Assembly (NCBI GenBank): GCA_963786805.1
Contig: CAWBAK010000001.1
Coordinates: 212,885-276,884 of the forward strand
From: CALGFI01 sp963786805
GTDB lineage: Bacteria > Actinomycetota > UBA4738 > HRBIN12
DNA length: 64,000 nt
Direction of reading: 5' to 3'
Shown: one piece after another, positions 36,918-46,024 of the stretch
Numbering within the stretch: position 1 is the first letter of the stretch
How the letters are laid out: every line of letters starts with the position of its first letter
Program-made: the position numbers and the translations under genes
Notes under the pieces: model-generated
What the model was told of the DNA's origin: nothing
The model's input: only the letters and a program-made list of their open reading frames with translations
The model's database searches: none

Positions 36918-38459
36918 TTAGTTCTGAAGTTCTCTATAGCCCGTTTCTGCCTTGAATTTAATTTCCGCATAATCGACTTCTTCTTTCCCTCTGGAAGTAA
37001 GAATCGTACCGATAACGGCTGCCAAGAAACCTGCGGGGATGGAGATGATTGCCGGGTTTGCCAGTGGGAAAATCGGATTTCCGGTAATCAGCGTGGCCCC
37101 TTCAACAGGACTCATCACACTTGGACTAAGTACAACTAAGACGAGTGAAACGATTAACCCTGTCAACATAGAAGCAATTGCTCCAGTTGTATTGAAACGT
37201 TTCCAATAAATTGTAAGCAAAATAGTTGGCAAGTTTGCTGCTGCAGCGACACAGAATGCAAGTGACACTAAAAATGCGACGTTCAGTTTTTCCGAACCGA
37301 GCGCAAGAAGGATGGAGACCACTGCAACCGAAATGGAAGCAATCCGTGCAGCAAGTACTTGTTGTTTATCCGTCACTTTTCCTTTTTTGAAAACTTCGCC
37401 GTAAAGATCATGTGCAATGGCTGATGCACCTGTCAAGACCAGACCGGATACGACAGCAAGAATTGTTGCAAATGCAACCGCGGCAACGAATGATTCCAAC
37501 GCATTTCCGCCTAATACAGCAGCAAGCATCGGCGCAGCCATATTCCCTGCCGCATTTTCAGCAATAATTGCATCTTCCCCAACAAAAATTGCTGCTCCGA
37601 ACCCTAAAATCATCGTGATGAAATAGAAAGCTCCGATAATCCAAACTGCATAAATAACGGAAGAACGTGCCGTTTTTGCGTCTTTTACGGTGAAAAAGCG
37701 CATTAAAATATGTGGTAAACCAGCAGTACCTAAAAATAAGGCCATGAGAACTGATATTAGTCCAAGTGGATGATCATAAAGAATGCCGGAGTGTAAGTAA
37801 CTTTCCCCGTGTTTCGTTGCAGTTGCAACCTTATCAAACAAACCTGTAAAACTGAAATTGGTTCTTAAGAGTACAAGGAATGCAATGACAATCGTACCAA
37901 TCATCAAGAGCACGGCTTTAATAATTTGGACCCAGCTTGTAGCCGTCATCCCGCCGAACAGCACGTATACCGTCATCATAACTCCAACAATCAGAACTGA
38001 AATCCAATAATCGATACCAAAAAGCAATTTGATCAGCGCACCTGCCCCCACAAGTTGCGCAATCATATAGAATAGTACGATTGTAATCGTATTTAAAGCT
38101 GCCGCAGCCCGTACTTTCTTTGCCGAGAAACGAGAGGCAATCATATCCGCCATCGTAAATTTCCCGAGATTCCGAAGTGGTTCGGCAACCAGGAACAACA
38201 CCACTAAATAGGCCGTCAGCCAACCGAGACTATAGTAAAAGCCATCATATCCATTCAACGCAACCGCCCCAGCGATTCCGAGGAAGGAAGCGGCGGACAA
38301 GTAGTCTCCAGCGATAGCCAAACCGTTTTGCCAGCCAGTCAATGACCCACCAGCCGTGTAGAAATCACTTGCAGTTGACGTCTGTTTTGCTGCCCAGTAA
38401 GTTACGCCAAGTGTTAGTCCAATTACACCTACGAAAATTGCGATTGATATGAAGTCCAT
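36918..38459 (-). CDS. actP: Cation/acetate symporter ActP
   Basis: 513 residues of the sodium:solute symporter family with about 13 helices. The start MDFISIAIFVGVIGLTLGVT, then ASDFYTAGGSLTGWQNGLAI, GDYLSAASFLGIAGAVALNG and FTMADMIASRFSAKKVRAAA, are characteristic of ActP/YjcG. Takes up acetate and other short acids with a cation across the membrane. It is co-directional with the DUF485 gene 71 bases upstream, the usual yjcH-actP pairing, and a cre site lies upstream of both. Confidence 0.94.
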   Translation of the reverse strand: MDFISIAIFVGVIGLTLGVTYWAAKQTSTASDFYTAGGSLTGWQNGLAIAGDYLSAASFLGIAGAVALNGYDGFYYSLGWLTAYLVVLFLVAEPLRNLGKFTMADMIASRFSAKKVRAAAALNTITIVLFYMIAQLVGAGALIKLLFGIDYWISVLIVGVMMTVYVLFGGMTATSWVQIIKAVLLMIGTIVIAFLVLLRTNFSFTGLFDKVATATKHGESYLHSGILYDHPLGLISVLMALFLGTAGLPHILMRFFTVKDAKTARSSVIYAVWIIGAFYFITMILGFGAAIFVGEDAIIAENAAGNMAAPMLAAVLGGNALESFVAAVAFATILAVVSGLVLTGASAIAHDLYGEVFKKGKVTDKQQVLAARIASISVAVVSILLALGSEKLNVAFLVSLAFCVAAAANLPTILLTIYWKRFNTTGAIASMLTGLIVSLVLVVLSPSVMSPVEGATLITGNPIFPLANPAIISIPAGFLAAVIGTILTSRGKEEVDYAEIKFKAETGYRELQN

Positions 38460-38530
38460 ATTTTAAATCCCCCTATTTTCTAGCGCAGACGCACTAAAAT
38501 AATCTTCCACCCATTTCCCAATGGAATTGC

Positions 38531-38890
38531 TCACACTATTTTTTTGAGTATTTCCTTCACGTCTTTATCAAAACCTGAAGCCTTTTTTGTATAGATGGTT
38601 GCAAGTGTCCAGACCATGATGAACAAGCCGAAAGAGTACATCCACGTCCAGGTAATCCGTCCAATGGCGCTATTTTCCAGAATGTTCGTATAGGATGTAA
38701 GAACCGGCAACAGTGCATAAATAGCAGTGAATAAAATTGAATAAAATAACAAGAATTTATTTTTACGTTTACTTAACTTTTTGAACTCAGGTGTATTGAT
38801 CAGTTTTTCATAATCCAATTTAGCTGGCACCTTGTTCTCATTATGGCTCGAACTTTCAAAGGCAATCTCTTCCTCGATTTTGACACTCAT
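38531..38890 (-). CDS. DUF485 membrane protein, ActP partner
   Basis: 119 residues from ATG 38890, behind GAGGAGGAATGCAAA. A charged N-terminal arm (DYEKLINTPEFKKLSKRKNK) precedes two helices (FLLFYSILFTAIYALLPVLT; TWTWMYSFGLFIMVWTLAT), the DUF485/YjcH layout. Always found next to actP; it probably assists symporter assembly or gating. First gene of the actP transcript. Confidence 0.9.
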   Translation of the reverse strand: MSVKIEEEIAFESSSHNENKVPAKLDYEKLINTPEFKKLSKRKNKFLLFYSILFTAIYALLPVLTSYTNILENSAIGRITWTWMYSFGLFIMVWTLATIYTKKASGFDKDVKEILKKIV

Positions 38891-38990
38891 TTTGCATTCC
38901 TCCTCTAAATGAATTGAATAATTGAAACGCTGAATGTTTTTCTTTTCGCTATGTGTTCTATCTGTATATTGACCTCCATCCATCCTTTTG

Positions 38991-39004
38991 CGAAAACGTT
39001 TACA
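38991..39004. promoter_or_regulatory. Probable CcpA-binding cre site upstream of DUF485-actP
   Basis: CGAAAACGTTTACA matches the consensus TGWAANCGNTNWCA at 13 of 14 positions and lies 101-114 bases before the DUF485 start. Repression by glucose through CcpA would fit an acetate-uptake operon. The gap 38,891-39,382 holds nothing else I can name apart from AT-rich promoter-like runs. Confidence 0.6.
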
Positions 39005-39382
39005 TTCTTAATGTAAAAAAGATAGAATTAGACAAATCATAATATTATTATAGAACACTAAATTCAAGATACCAAAATTTCCACATATAAACAAGTTGTT
39101 TTTCAGAATAATATAAACTTTGTGTTATCTTAATAATTCCGGAACACAAATCTCAAGTCTTTTCTCAGAAATCAACTGAAATATATCAATAAAATCCATT
39201 GGCAAAGAAGTTTTGAAATGCCGACAGCGCTCTGGCAGAATAGGTACTCGGGTTGCTTTTTCCGCCTATCGTTGTAAAGAAGGTGAAGGTCAAATTGTTC
39301 TGTTATAATAATGTTATCTAACTGCATGTGTTACCATTTTGAGTTTCACCTTGCAAAAACGACAATGGAGGTTTATTTATAG

Positions 39383-40628
39383 ATGGATTTCATTCGTAAG
39401 CAGCTTTTGAAATTTGAAATGGATCCAACCTTAGTCGGTTATCTTTCCATTATCATTATGCTTCTTTTTATTACGATCATCTGTGTTGTAGCAAATTTCA
39501 TCACGAAAAAGGTAGTCATTCGGATCATCACTCAAATCGTGAAAAAAACAAAATTTCAGTGGGATAATATGCTTTTGGATAGCAAGGTTTTTCATAAGCT
39601 ATCTCATATTGTTCCTGCGATTATTATTTATTACTTTGCTTCAGCCTTTCCGAACCTATCAATATGTGATCGAAAAAGGTGCGATGGCCTATTTAATTAT
39701 TATGGGATTAGTCGTTATCAACAGCGTATTAAATGCAATTAATGATATTTATCAAACCTTTGAAATATCCAAGGTCAAGCCAGTTAAGGGATATATTCAA
39801 GTGGTTAAGATTATTGTCGTAACGCTTGGGGTCATCTTGGTGATTGCGAACCTGATGGGTAAGAGTCCACTTCTTCTTTTAAGTGGGATTGGTGCTCTCT
39901 CAGCTGTATTGATGTTGGTTTTTAAAGATTCGTTACTAGGCCTTGTTGCAGGGATTCAGTTGACTTCTAATGATATGGTTCGGGTGGGGGACTGGATTGA
40001 AATGCCTAAATACGGGGCAGATGGAGACGTTATTGATATCTCGTTAAATACAGTGAAGGTCCAAAACTTCGACAAAACAATTACGACGATTCCAAGTTAC
40101 GCTCTAATCTCCGATTCTTTTATAAACTGGAGAGGGATGCAAACCTCTGGGGGACGAAGGATGAAGCGATCATTATTTGTCGATACAACTAGTATTTCGT
40201 TTTGTACCGAGGAGATGATTAACAAATTTAAAAATATCCACTACCTTTCAGACTATATCATCAATAGGGAACGTGAAATTGCAGAGTATAATACCAGAAA
40301 TAAAATTAACCAGACCAATCCAGTGAATGGTAGGGCTCTTACGAATATCGGTGTATTTAGGGCATATATCAGCAATTACCTTCAAAATCATCCTGGAATC
40401 AATCAGGAAATGACCTTGATGGTGAGGCAGTTGGCGCCTAGTGAAAACGGATTGCCAATCGAAATATATGCATTTACAAATGATGTAAAATGGGCAGTGT
40501 ACGAAACGGTTCAAGCTGATATCTTTGACCATCTATTTGCCGTAGCACCAGAGTTTGGAATTCAATTATTCCAGAATCCATCTGGAAGTGATTTGAAATC
40601 ATTGCGGATGAATTCAGAAGAAATCTGA
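39383..40628 (+). pseudogene. MscS-family mechanosensitive channel (YbdG-like), frameshifted as read
   Basis: About 414 residues from ATG 39383, the length of E. coli YbdG. Four to five helices are followed by the MscS pore helix and beta domain (LLLLSGIGALSAVLMLVFKD, SNDMVRVGDWIEMPKYGADG, VKVQNFDKTITTIPSYALIS). It opens under membrane tension to release solutes. One extra base in CCGAACC near 39,653 breaks the frame between YYFASAFP and YQYVIEKG; the two halves join cleanly if it is removed. Confidence 0.85.
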
Positions 40629-40718
40629 CAAACAAAGTTACTTATTAACGGATGCATGAAACTTTCCCTCTTTATAATACGTACTATTACTATTCGAAGA
40701 AAGAGGCGAACACCAACA

Positions 40719-41511
40719 GTGAATGAATCTAAAGAATGGCTACAAGAAGAACTAACCAAAGTGGAAGCTTGGGAGAAAGATCAAGGTGATTTGTGGTTTT
40801 GGGAAAAGTTAGGGCGTTTGCCGTTTAAAATGATTGATAAATGGACGCCTGCTTTTATTCAAAAAAAAATTGGACTACTATTGGACGAGCTTGGCCAGTA
40901 CATTCAAACGGGTGGGCGTTATTTAAGTTCAGTTTCTAAAATCCCTAATTATTACCCAGACTTGGCTGTGCCTACATTAGAAAATGTAGAAAAGCTCCCG
41001 ATTTCAACAATGGATGCTGCTGTTGAGAAGTTAACGGGTAACAGAAAAAAGCTTGCGACTCTACAAGGTGCTGGTACTGGAATCGGTGGTATTTTCACGT
41101 TAACGATTGACATTCCACTGTTACTTAGTTTGCAATTGAAAACATTGCAAGACATTGCAATTTGTTATGGATTATGATCCAAATGATAAGGAAGAACGTT
41201 TGTTTATCGTGAAGTGCCTACAGTTTGTTTCGGCTGATATTGTAGGAAAACAGGCGATCCTAGCTCAATTATCCCAATTTGATGGACCGGACGAATCTTC
41301 AAAACGCGAAGTCCTTTCTGAACTGCAAGGCTGGCGTGAAGTCGTTTTTTCCTATCGGGACCAACTTGGATGGAAAAAGTTATTTCAGATGATTCCGATT
41401 GCAGGTCTCGTGTTCGGTGCGTTTATCAACCGTTCAGCTGTAAATGATATTGCTGAAGCTGGAAAAATGCTATATCGGAAAAGAAGGCTTGTTGAAAGGC
41501 TGAAGATATGA
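40719..41511 (+). pseudogene. EcsC-family protein, frameshifted as read
   Basis: About 265 residues. GTG 40719 (VNESKEWLQEEL) is a better start than the ATG at 40656, whose first 21 residues are unlike the family. EcsC signs are WEKLGRLPFKMIDKWTPAF, a glycine-rich GAGTGIGGIFTLTIDIPLLL segment and C-terminal KLFQMIPIAGLVFGAFINRS. One extra base near 41,170 in GGATTATGATCC splits IAICYG from YDPNDKEER. Function of EcsC proteins is poorly known. It follows the channel gene by about 90 bases and ends at a terminator. Confidence 0.82.
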
Positions 41512-41549
41512 AAAGCTCAACCTAGATGTCTTAGTCATAGCAAAAGGTA

Positions 41550-41598
41550 ACTGGTTCAAGCACAATTTGGAGTTGTGTCAGAACCAGTATTTTTGTTT
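41550..41598 (+). terminator. Terminator after the EcsC gene
   Basis: CTGGTTC with GCACAA pairs with TTGTGT and GAACCAG, followed by ATTTTTGTTTTTT, about 40 bases after the EcsC stop. Confidence 0.8.
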
Positions 41599-41696
41599 TT
41601 TCATGGTATACTATACGCGCAGAAATTACTTAATTAAAATGAATTAGATGCCCGTCACCAAAATGTACATTAAGATAGAGAGGGGTGGCGAAAAGG

Positions 41697-41999
41697 ATGA
41701 TTCTTGTAAAAGGTGTCACCTCTTTTCTGTCAACTAAATTGTCACCTAAATCAACAACATTCATGAAAAATAAAAGGGTGAATTTACAAATTACCGAAAT
41801 TTCCAAACCGTTCACAACTGCTTGTGGCACTCAATCTGTAGTTATTACCTGTCGTTTTACTGCCTTTATCGATGAGCATTATGAATGCAAATCACTTGAG
41901 GATTATAATGGGAAAGTAAAACCTTTTTTACAAAATCATATAAAAAACACGATTAATCGTGTTGAGATCCATTATATGAACTATGCAAAGAAGCGGTGA
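41697..41999 (+). CDS. Hypothetical small protein
   Basis: About 100 residues (MILVKGVTSFLSTKLSPKST to MNYAKKR). A GTG at 41685 gives four more residues; the AGAGAGGGG ribosome site lies between. Basic, with one pair of cysteines (TACGT, ITCRF). I do not recognise the family. It ends just before a strong hairpin shared with yyaC. Confidence 0.5.
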   Translation: MILVKGVTSFLSTKLSPKSTTFMKNKRVNLQITEISKPFTTACGTQSVVITCRFTAFIDEHYECKSLEDYNGKVKPFLQNHIKNTINRVEIHYMNYAKKR

Positions 42000-42028
42000 G
42001 ATTACTCTCCGCTGAAACTAGAATAATA

Positions 42029-42066
42029 AAAATGACGATGAATCACTACTGATTCATCGTCATTTT
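42029..42066. terminator. Bidirectional terminator with a perfect 17-base-pair stem
   Basis: AAAATGACGATGAATCA (42029-42045) pairs perfectly with 42050-42066 around a CTAC loop, with A-runs and T-runs on both outer sides. It serves the plus-strand small gene and the minus-strand yyaC, whose stop codon lies in the loop and whose last codons are in the stem. Confidence 0.85.
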
Positions 42067-42657
42067 GCTGTTTGACCTATTTTTTGCCGAGTTTAAAAGG
42101 ATAGTCGAGGTAATCTTTGATAGATTCATGACTGTATCCAGTCGCGTACTATTCAAAGAATTCGCGGGGAAGTGAGGATCTAAATAATTTACAACCGCTT
42201 TCAAATGGTAAGTACCTACTTGCGGCAATGGGTTTTTTAACGCATACCCTGGAATGAGCGGCCCTTCTTTTAATAGAATCGATCCGATTTGATGATACTC
42301 CCCCAAACACGCGTCAATGCCAATTATAATCGGTTCTGTGAATTGGTTATGAATCTCCTCTATAATACTTTCGAGATTCAATGCGTGGACGGGTTCTGCA
42401 ATTGTTCCGAATACATGATGGGGAAATTGTTCCTCTTTTAGCATCGTCCCGACGAACGGTCCATAAGCATCACCCGTCGATCTATCCGATCCAATACATA
42501 GAAAGACAATCTCAGTGTTATGCGATTGGTACAATGCATTGAGCATAAATGACATTTCGTGTAATTCTTCTTCTGTCGACGATTCAGATGAATAATGATA
42601 ATATAACTTACTCTCTTGAGGATGAACGATTTTTCTTCTTCTAAAAGGAAACATCAT
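42046..42657 (-). CDS. yyaC: YyaC family spore protease-like protein
   Basis: 203 residues. The core IVFLCIGSDRSTGDAYGPFV, EPIIIGIDACLGEYHQIGSI and IPGYALKNPLPQVGTYHLKA match YyaC, a GPR-like fold made in sporulating Bacillota. Role: sporulation-related processing, not fully known. Clear sign that this half comes from a spore-former. The C-terminal tail (NSKMTMNQ) runs into the terminator stem. Confidence 0.9.
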   Translation of the reverse strand: MMFPFRRRKIVHPQESKLYYHYSSESSTEEELHEMSFMLNALYQSHNTEIVFLCIGSDRSTGDAYGPFVGTMLKEEQFPHHVFGTIAEPVHALNLESIIEEIHNQFTEPIIIGIDACLGEYHQIGSILLKEGPLIPGYALKNPLPQVGTYHLKAVVNYLDPHFPANSLNSTRLDTVMNLSKITSTILLNSAKNRSNSKMTMNQ

Positions 42658-42718
42658 GCGACCCCCTTTGCGAATTGAAAGATAATTCTAAATATATAAT
42701 TTCGACATGAAGGAGTGA

Positions 42719-42973
42719 AAACCTTTTTATTGGTAAGATGTAAAGATATATTGGTACTAGCCCACGGAAGTAGAAATATACATCCAACGTCCGGCGTAGC
42801 AGATTGGTCCATTTCTAGTTCGAAGGAAATTGCTCGAAGAGTTGATCGCGTCAAAAGCATCCTATTTGGCGGTTGAATATATGGGTTACAAAACGAAAAT
42901 TATAGACGGTCTACGTGAGATTGACCTACTTCAATACCTTCCACAAGGGAATGAACAAACAGACGTTTTATAG
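42719..42973 (+). pseudogene. Possible remnant of a histidine-phosphatase (PGM-like) gene
   Basis: Two frames together read ILVLAHGSRNIHPTSG, then SKEIARRVDRVKSI, then (after a break near 42,862) YLAVEYMGYKTKIIDGLREI. This order resembles the RHG start, the mid helix and the LRE-D part of the phosphoglycerate-mutase family, but the arginine before His is missing and the protein is too short. It may be a decayed gene between yyaC and the creatinine cluster. Low confidence. Confidence 0.3.
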
Positions 42974-43000
42974 GGAGTACTTATCTTGGTAAGGAAAGAA

Positions 43001-43041
43001 AAAAGGTACTGAATCGGCTGAAACCCGATTTAGTACCTTTT
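43001..43041 (+). terminator. Hairpin terminator upstream of the creatinine cluster
   Basis: AAAAGGTACTGAATCGG and CCGATTTAGTACCTTTT form a long stem with one mismatch and a seven-base loop, with T-run after it. It insulates the creatinine cluster from upstream sequence. Between 43,042 and 43,445 only a cre site and AT-rich promoter-like DNA are seen. Confidence 0.8.
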
Positions 43042-43284
43042 CTTATGTGGAGCAAAGTTATTTTTCTGCTTTTGTGCATCAAACACAAGAAAAAATGGTT
43101 TCATCAATGAAGTTTAGCCAAACAATCCAATTGTCAAAAGGGGAAGTGAACGGTATCTTTGTAATAATAGTTAAATAATATCTGCCAATTCAGAATTATG
43201 TGATTGTGAAATTCCATTTATAAGAGGATAATCAGGGAGTAAAAAAATGCATAGTTAACTGGATTCACAAAATTCAAAATGAAT

Positions 43285-43298
43285 TGTAAGCGGTTACA
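43285..43298. promoter_or_regulatory. CcpA-binding cre site upstream of creatininase
   Basis: TGTAAGCGGTTACA matches TGWAANCGNTNWCA at every position and is nearly a perfect palindrome. It lies about 150 bases before the creatininase ATG, where CcpA would repress the catabolic operon when a preferred sugar is present. Confidence 0.75.
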
Positions 43299-43445
43299 GA
43301 ATAGGGGGTATGGGACTTAAAATCAATGGATAGGAAAGATGAGGATATCTTGTCAGACCACATGATTTGAACTTGCATAGGAGAGACAAGTATACAGTGT
43401 AGTGTACGTATAAAAAAGAAACTTATGAACAGGAGTGGAACGCGG

Positions 43446-44228
43446 ATGACGAAAAATAGGATGGATCAAATGACATGGGTAGAGTATGAAGCGAGTACCA
43501 CGGAAAAAATACTTATTCTGCCTGTAGGATCGACAGAACAACACGGACCTCACTTGCCGCTAGGGGTCGATACAATCATAGCTACAGAAATAGCTTCAGC
43601 TATTGCCGAACAAATTCCAGCAGTCATTGCACCAACATTGTCTTATGGCTATAAATCTCAGCCTTCGAGTGGAGGGGGACCTCTGTTTCCGGGGACGATT
43701 GACTTAAATGGCTCGACTTTGATTAATTTGACGCGCGATATACTTGATGAGTTTTTAGAAGATGGTTGGACAAAAATCTTTATATTCAATGCGCATTATG
43801 AGAATGAAGCCTTTTTAGCGGAAGCCGCAGACCTGCTACTACGCAAACAAGATACAGAGTATCCCAAGATAATCATCGCCAATTGGTGGGATAATGTGTC
43901 TCCTGAAATAGTGTCCCAGGTATTTGATGAAGTGGAGTTTCGAGGATGGGCTTTAGAACATGCAGCTCTAGCTGAAACATCAATGATGATGTATTTTGCA
44001 CCAGAGCTTGTTCGTGAGGATTTAATTCCAAATGATCGGATAGAGAATGCACCTACTATTCAGCAGTTCCCACCTTCCCGTACGATTGTTCCGTCCTCGG
44101 GTTGCCTCAATACAGCACGAACGAGTTCTTCAAAGAAAGGGCAATTAATTGTAGATGATGCAGTAAACAAAATAGTAACAATTTTAGCCGAGGAATTTTC
44201 CCTTCGCAGTACGGTAAATGTAAACTAA
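43446..44228 (+). CDS. Creatininase (creatinine amidohydrolase)
   Basis: 260 residues, the length of the Pseudomonas putida enzyme. ATG 43446 follows AGGAG at 43431-43435. Metal ligands are seen: Glu31, His33 and Asp42 in GSTEQHGPHLPLGVDT, and the His and Glu of FNAHYENEAF. The tryptophans and histidine that clamp creatinine in the known enzyme appear in ANWWDN and GWALEHAALAETSMM. Reaction: creatinine plus water to creatine, reversible. Being next to creatinase and sarcosine oxidase makes this the true enzyme rather than a mere family member. Confidence 0.92.
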   Translation: MTKNRMDQMTWVEYEASTTEKILILPVGSTEQHGPHLPLGVDTIIATEIASAIAEQIPAVIAPTLSYGYKSQPSSGGGPLFPGTIDLNGSTLINLTRDILDEFLEDGWTKIFIFNAHYENEAFLAEAADLLLRKQDTEYPKIIIANWWDNVSPEIVSQVFDEVEFRGWALEHAALAETSMMMYFAPELVREDLIPNDRIENAPTIQQFPPSRTIVPSSGCLNTARTSSSKKGQLIVDDAVNKIVTILAEEFSLRSTVNVN

Positions 44229-44294
44229 TGTGATCGAATGAAGCATCGAACGCCTTAATGAATCCTAAAAAATAATGACGGGGATGTGTTCGTG

Positions 44295-45647
44295 ATGCAA
44301 AAAGAAATTATGTTAGAAGACGGTATTACTAAAAACGAAGAACGTGTAAAGAAAGAGTATGTAGATATTGATTATACGTTGACTCACGTTCCGCAGAGTG
44401 CACGGAAAAGTTGGTTTGCAATTTTTGCTGTCCTCCTCGGGTTTACTTTTATCGTGACAACGATGGCAGCCGGTGCTAATCTTGGCACCTCGTTAATGCT
44501 TGGTGACTTGATTAAGGTTTTATTGATAGGAAATATCATTTTATCTACTTACGTAGGTATACTATGTTGGATTGCTGCTAAAACCGGGTTAAATACGATA
44601 TTACTCGCACGTTATACGCTGGGGCAAGTCGGGTCAAAGTGGACGAGTATCATATTAGGTGGGACACAGATATTTTGGTACGCTTTTCAAGCAGCTTATA
44701 TGGGGAAAATTTTCACTGCGAGTTTAGGAATAGAACAGTATTTTATCCCTGTTACAATTTTTTGGTCGTTATTTATGGGAGTATTTGCACTTTGGGGTAC
44801 GAAGGGAATGGAGATTGTCGCCTATCTTTCAATCCCACCATTTCTATACTTGGCCTATAAAATCCCCGCGGTAAGTATAGAGACTGCAGGTTCTATTAAA
44901 AATTTGTTTCTAATAGAACCTACGACAACCATAACTTTCGCCGCTGCCATTACAATTGTGATCGGAGCATTTGTTGCCGGAGGAACACAAGCACCAAACT
45001 GGACTCGTTTTGCAAAATCGCCAAAGTCAGCATTTTTAATAGGCTTTCTAGCGTTCTTAATCGGGAATATCGTGATGGCGATCTCTGGTATGCTCGGTGG
45101 TCTTGTGATGCAAGATGGTGATATGATAAGCATTTTAATGAAAATGGGAATCATCTTCATGGCTATGATCATCCTAATATTTAATATATGGACGACGAAT
45201 ACGACATCAGCCTACTCTTTTGGTGTCGCAGGAGCGGAGTTCTTTAACAAACCGAATAAGGTACCCTTCGTCATCGGTGGGCTCATTATTGCGACAATCA
45301 TGGCACTTACGGGAATATATGAAACATTTATTTCATACCTCACAATGTTAGGGATCTTTGTCCCTTCCTTAGGAGGCTTGATAATAGGGGATTATTTATT
45401 GAACTGGCGGAAATCATTTCCAACTATTGAGAGTGTCAAATTTAGAATGGTACGTTATTCTAACTTAATCGCCTATATTTTAGCGACATTAGGGGCATAT
45501 CTGAGCTCTAAATACGATTTTGGTCTTCCACCATTGAACGGGATCATACTAGCAATTGTGTTAGTCTTTGTCATGAATGCAGTTTTTAAATTATTTGGGT
45601 TATCTGATGCACATGAAGTTCCAGAGGAGTCAAAAGTTGTATATTAA
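44295..45647 (+). CDS. NCS1-family permease, probable creatinine or cytosine-like importer
   Basis: 450 residues, ATG 44295 with a GGGG site before it. About 12 helices in the CodB/NCS1 pattern: TMAAGANLGTSLMLGD, the FWYAFQAAYMGKI segment, GAFVAGGTQAPNWTRFAKSP and NIWTTNTTSAYSFGVAG. It is 66 bases after creatininase and cut off by its own terminator. Creatinine is chemically close to NCS1 substrates (cytosine, hydantoin, allantoin), so creatinine import is a sound inference from place; it is not shown. Confidence 0.85.
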   Translation: MQKEIMLEDGITKNEERVKKEYVDIDYTLTHVPQSARKSWFAIFAVLLGFTFIVTTMAAGANLGTSLMLGDLIKVLLIGNIILSTYVGILCWIAAKTGLNTILLARYTLGQVGSKWTSIILGGTQIFWYAFQAAYMGKIFTASLGIEQYFIPVTIFWSLFMGVFALWGTKGMEIVAYLSIPPFLYLAYKIPAVSIETAGSIKNLFLIEPTTTITFAAAITIVIGAFVAGGTQAPNWTRFAKSPKSAFLIGFLAFLIGNIVMAISGMLGGLVMQDGDMISILMKMGIIFMAMIILIFNIWTTNTTSAYSFGVAGAEFFNKPNKVPFVIGGLIIATIMALTGIYETFISYLTMLGIFVPSLGGLIIGDYLLNWRKSFPTIESVKFRMVRYSNLIAYILATLGAYLSSKYDFGLPPLNGIILAIVLVFVMNAVFKLFGLSDAHEVPEESKVVY

Positions 45648-45691
45648 ATTCACGGTGTACACTTAACCTTCAATCTATATAGACTGCTATC

Positions 45692-45718
45692 AAACTCTCG
45701 AGAAATCGGGAGTTTTTT
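45692..45718 (+). terminator. Terminator after the permease
   Basis: AACTCTCG pairs with CGGGAGTT (one G-T pair) around AGAAAT, then T-run. The following ~300 bases before sarcosine oxidase hold AT-rich promoter-like DNA and a strong GAAGGAGGAG site at about 45,893 leading to the tiny frame ATG TAT GAC ACG TAA at 45,906, which could be a leader peptide. Confidence 0.8.
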
Positions 45719-46024
45719 GATGGTAAGAAGTCATTACTTGTTTCGATTCATTACTTGTACATGGTGCACAATGATTATAACCAAGGGTCTCGATAATTGA
45801 GCATACCAAGCCAATTCACTCATAGAGAAAACCAAGGTATACTGTAATTAATCGAATTATTCGATTGTTCAGATTTGGCTTAGGGCCATTTTGAAGGAGG
45901 AGAACATGTATGACACGTAACAAGGAGCTAGATTAGTGAATGTCTTTGACAATGTAAAAAAATCGTCATCATCTATTTCTCCACTATAAATACCAGGGAG
46001 TTAATAATTCGACGGGGGTGTATT

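Noticed and set aside
42654..42860. Small open frame on the minus strand upstream of yyaC
   Set aside because: No family pattern and no ribosome site; the region reads better as a plus-strand remnant.
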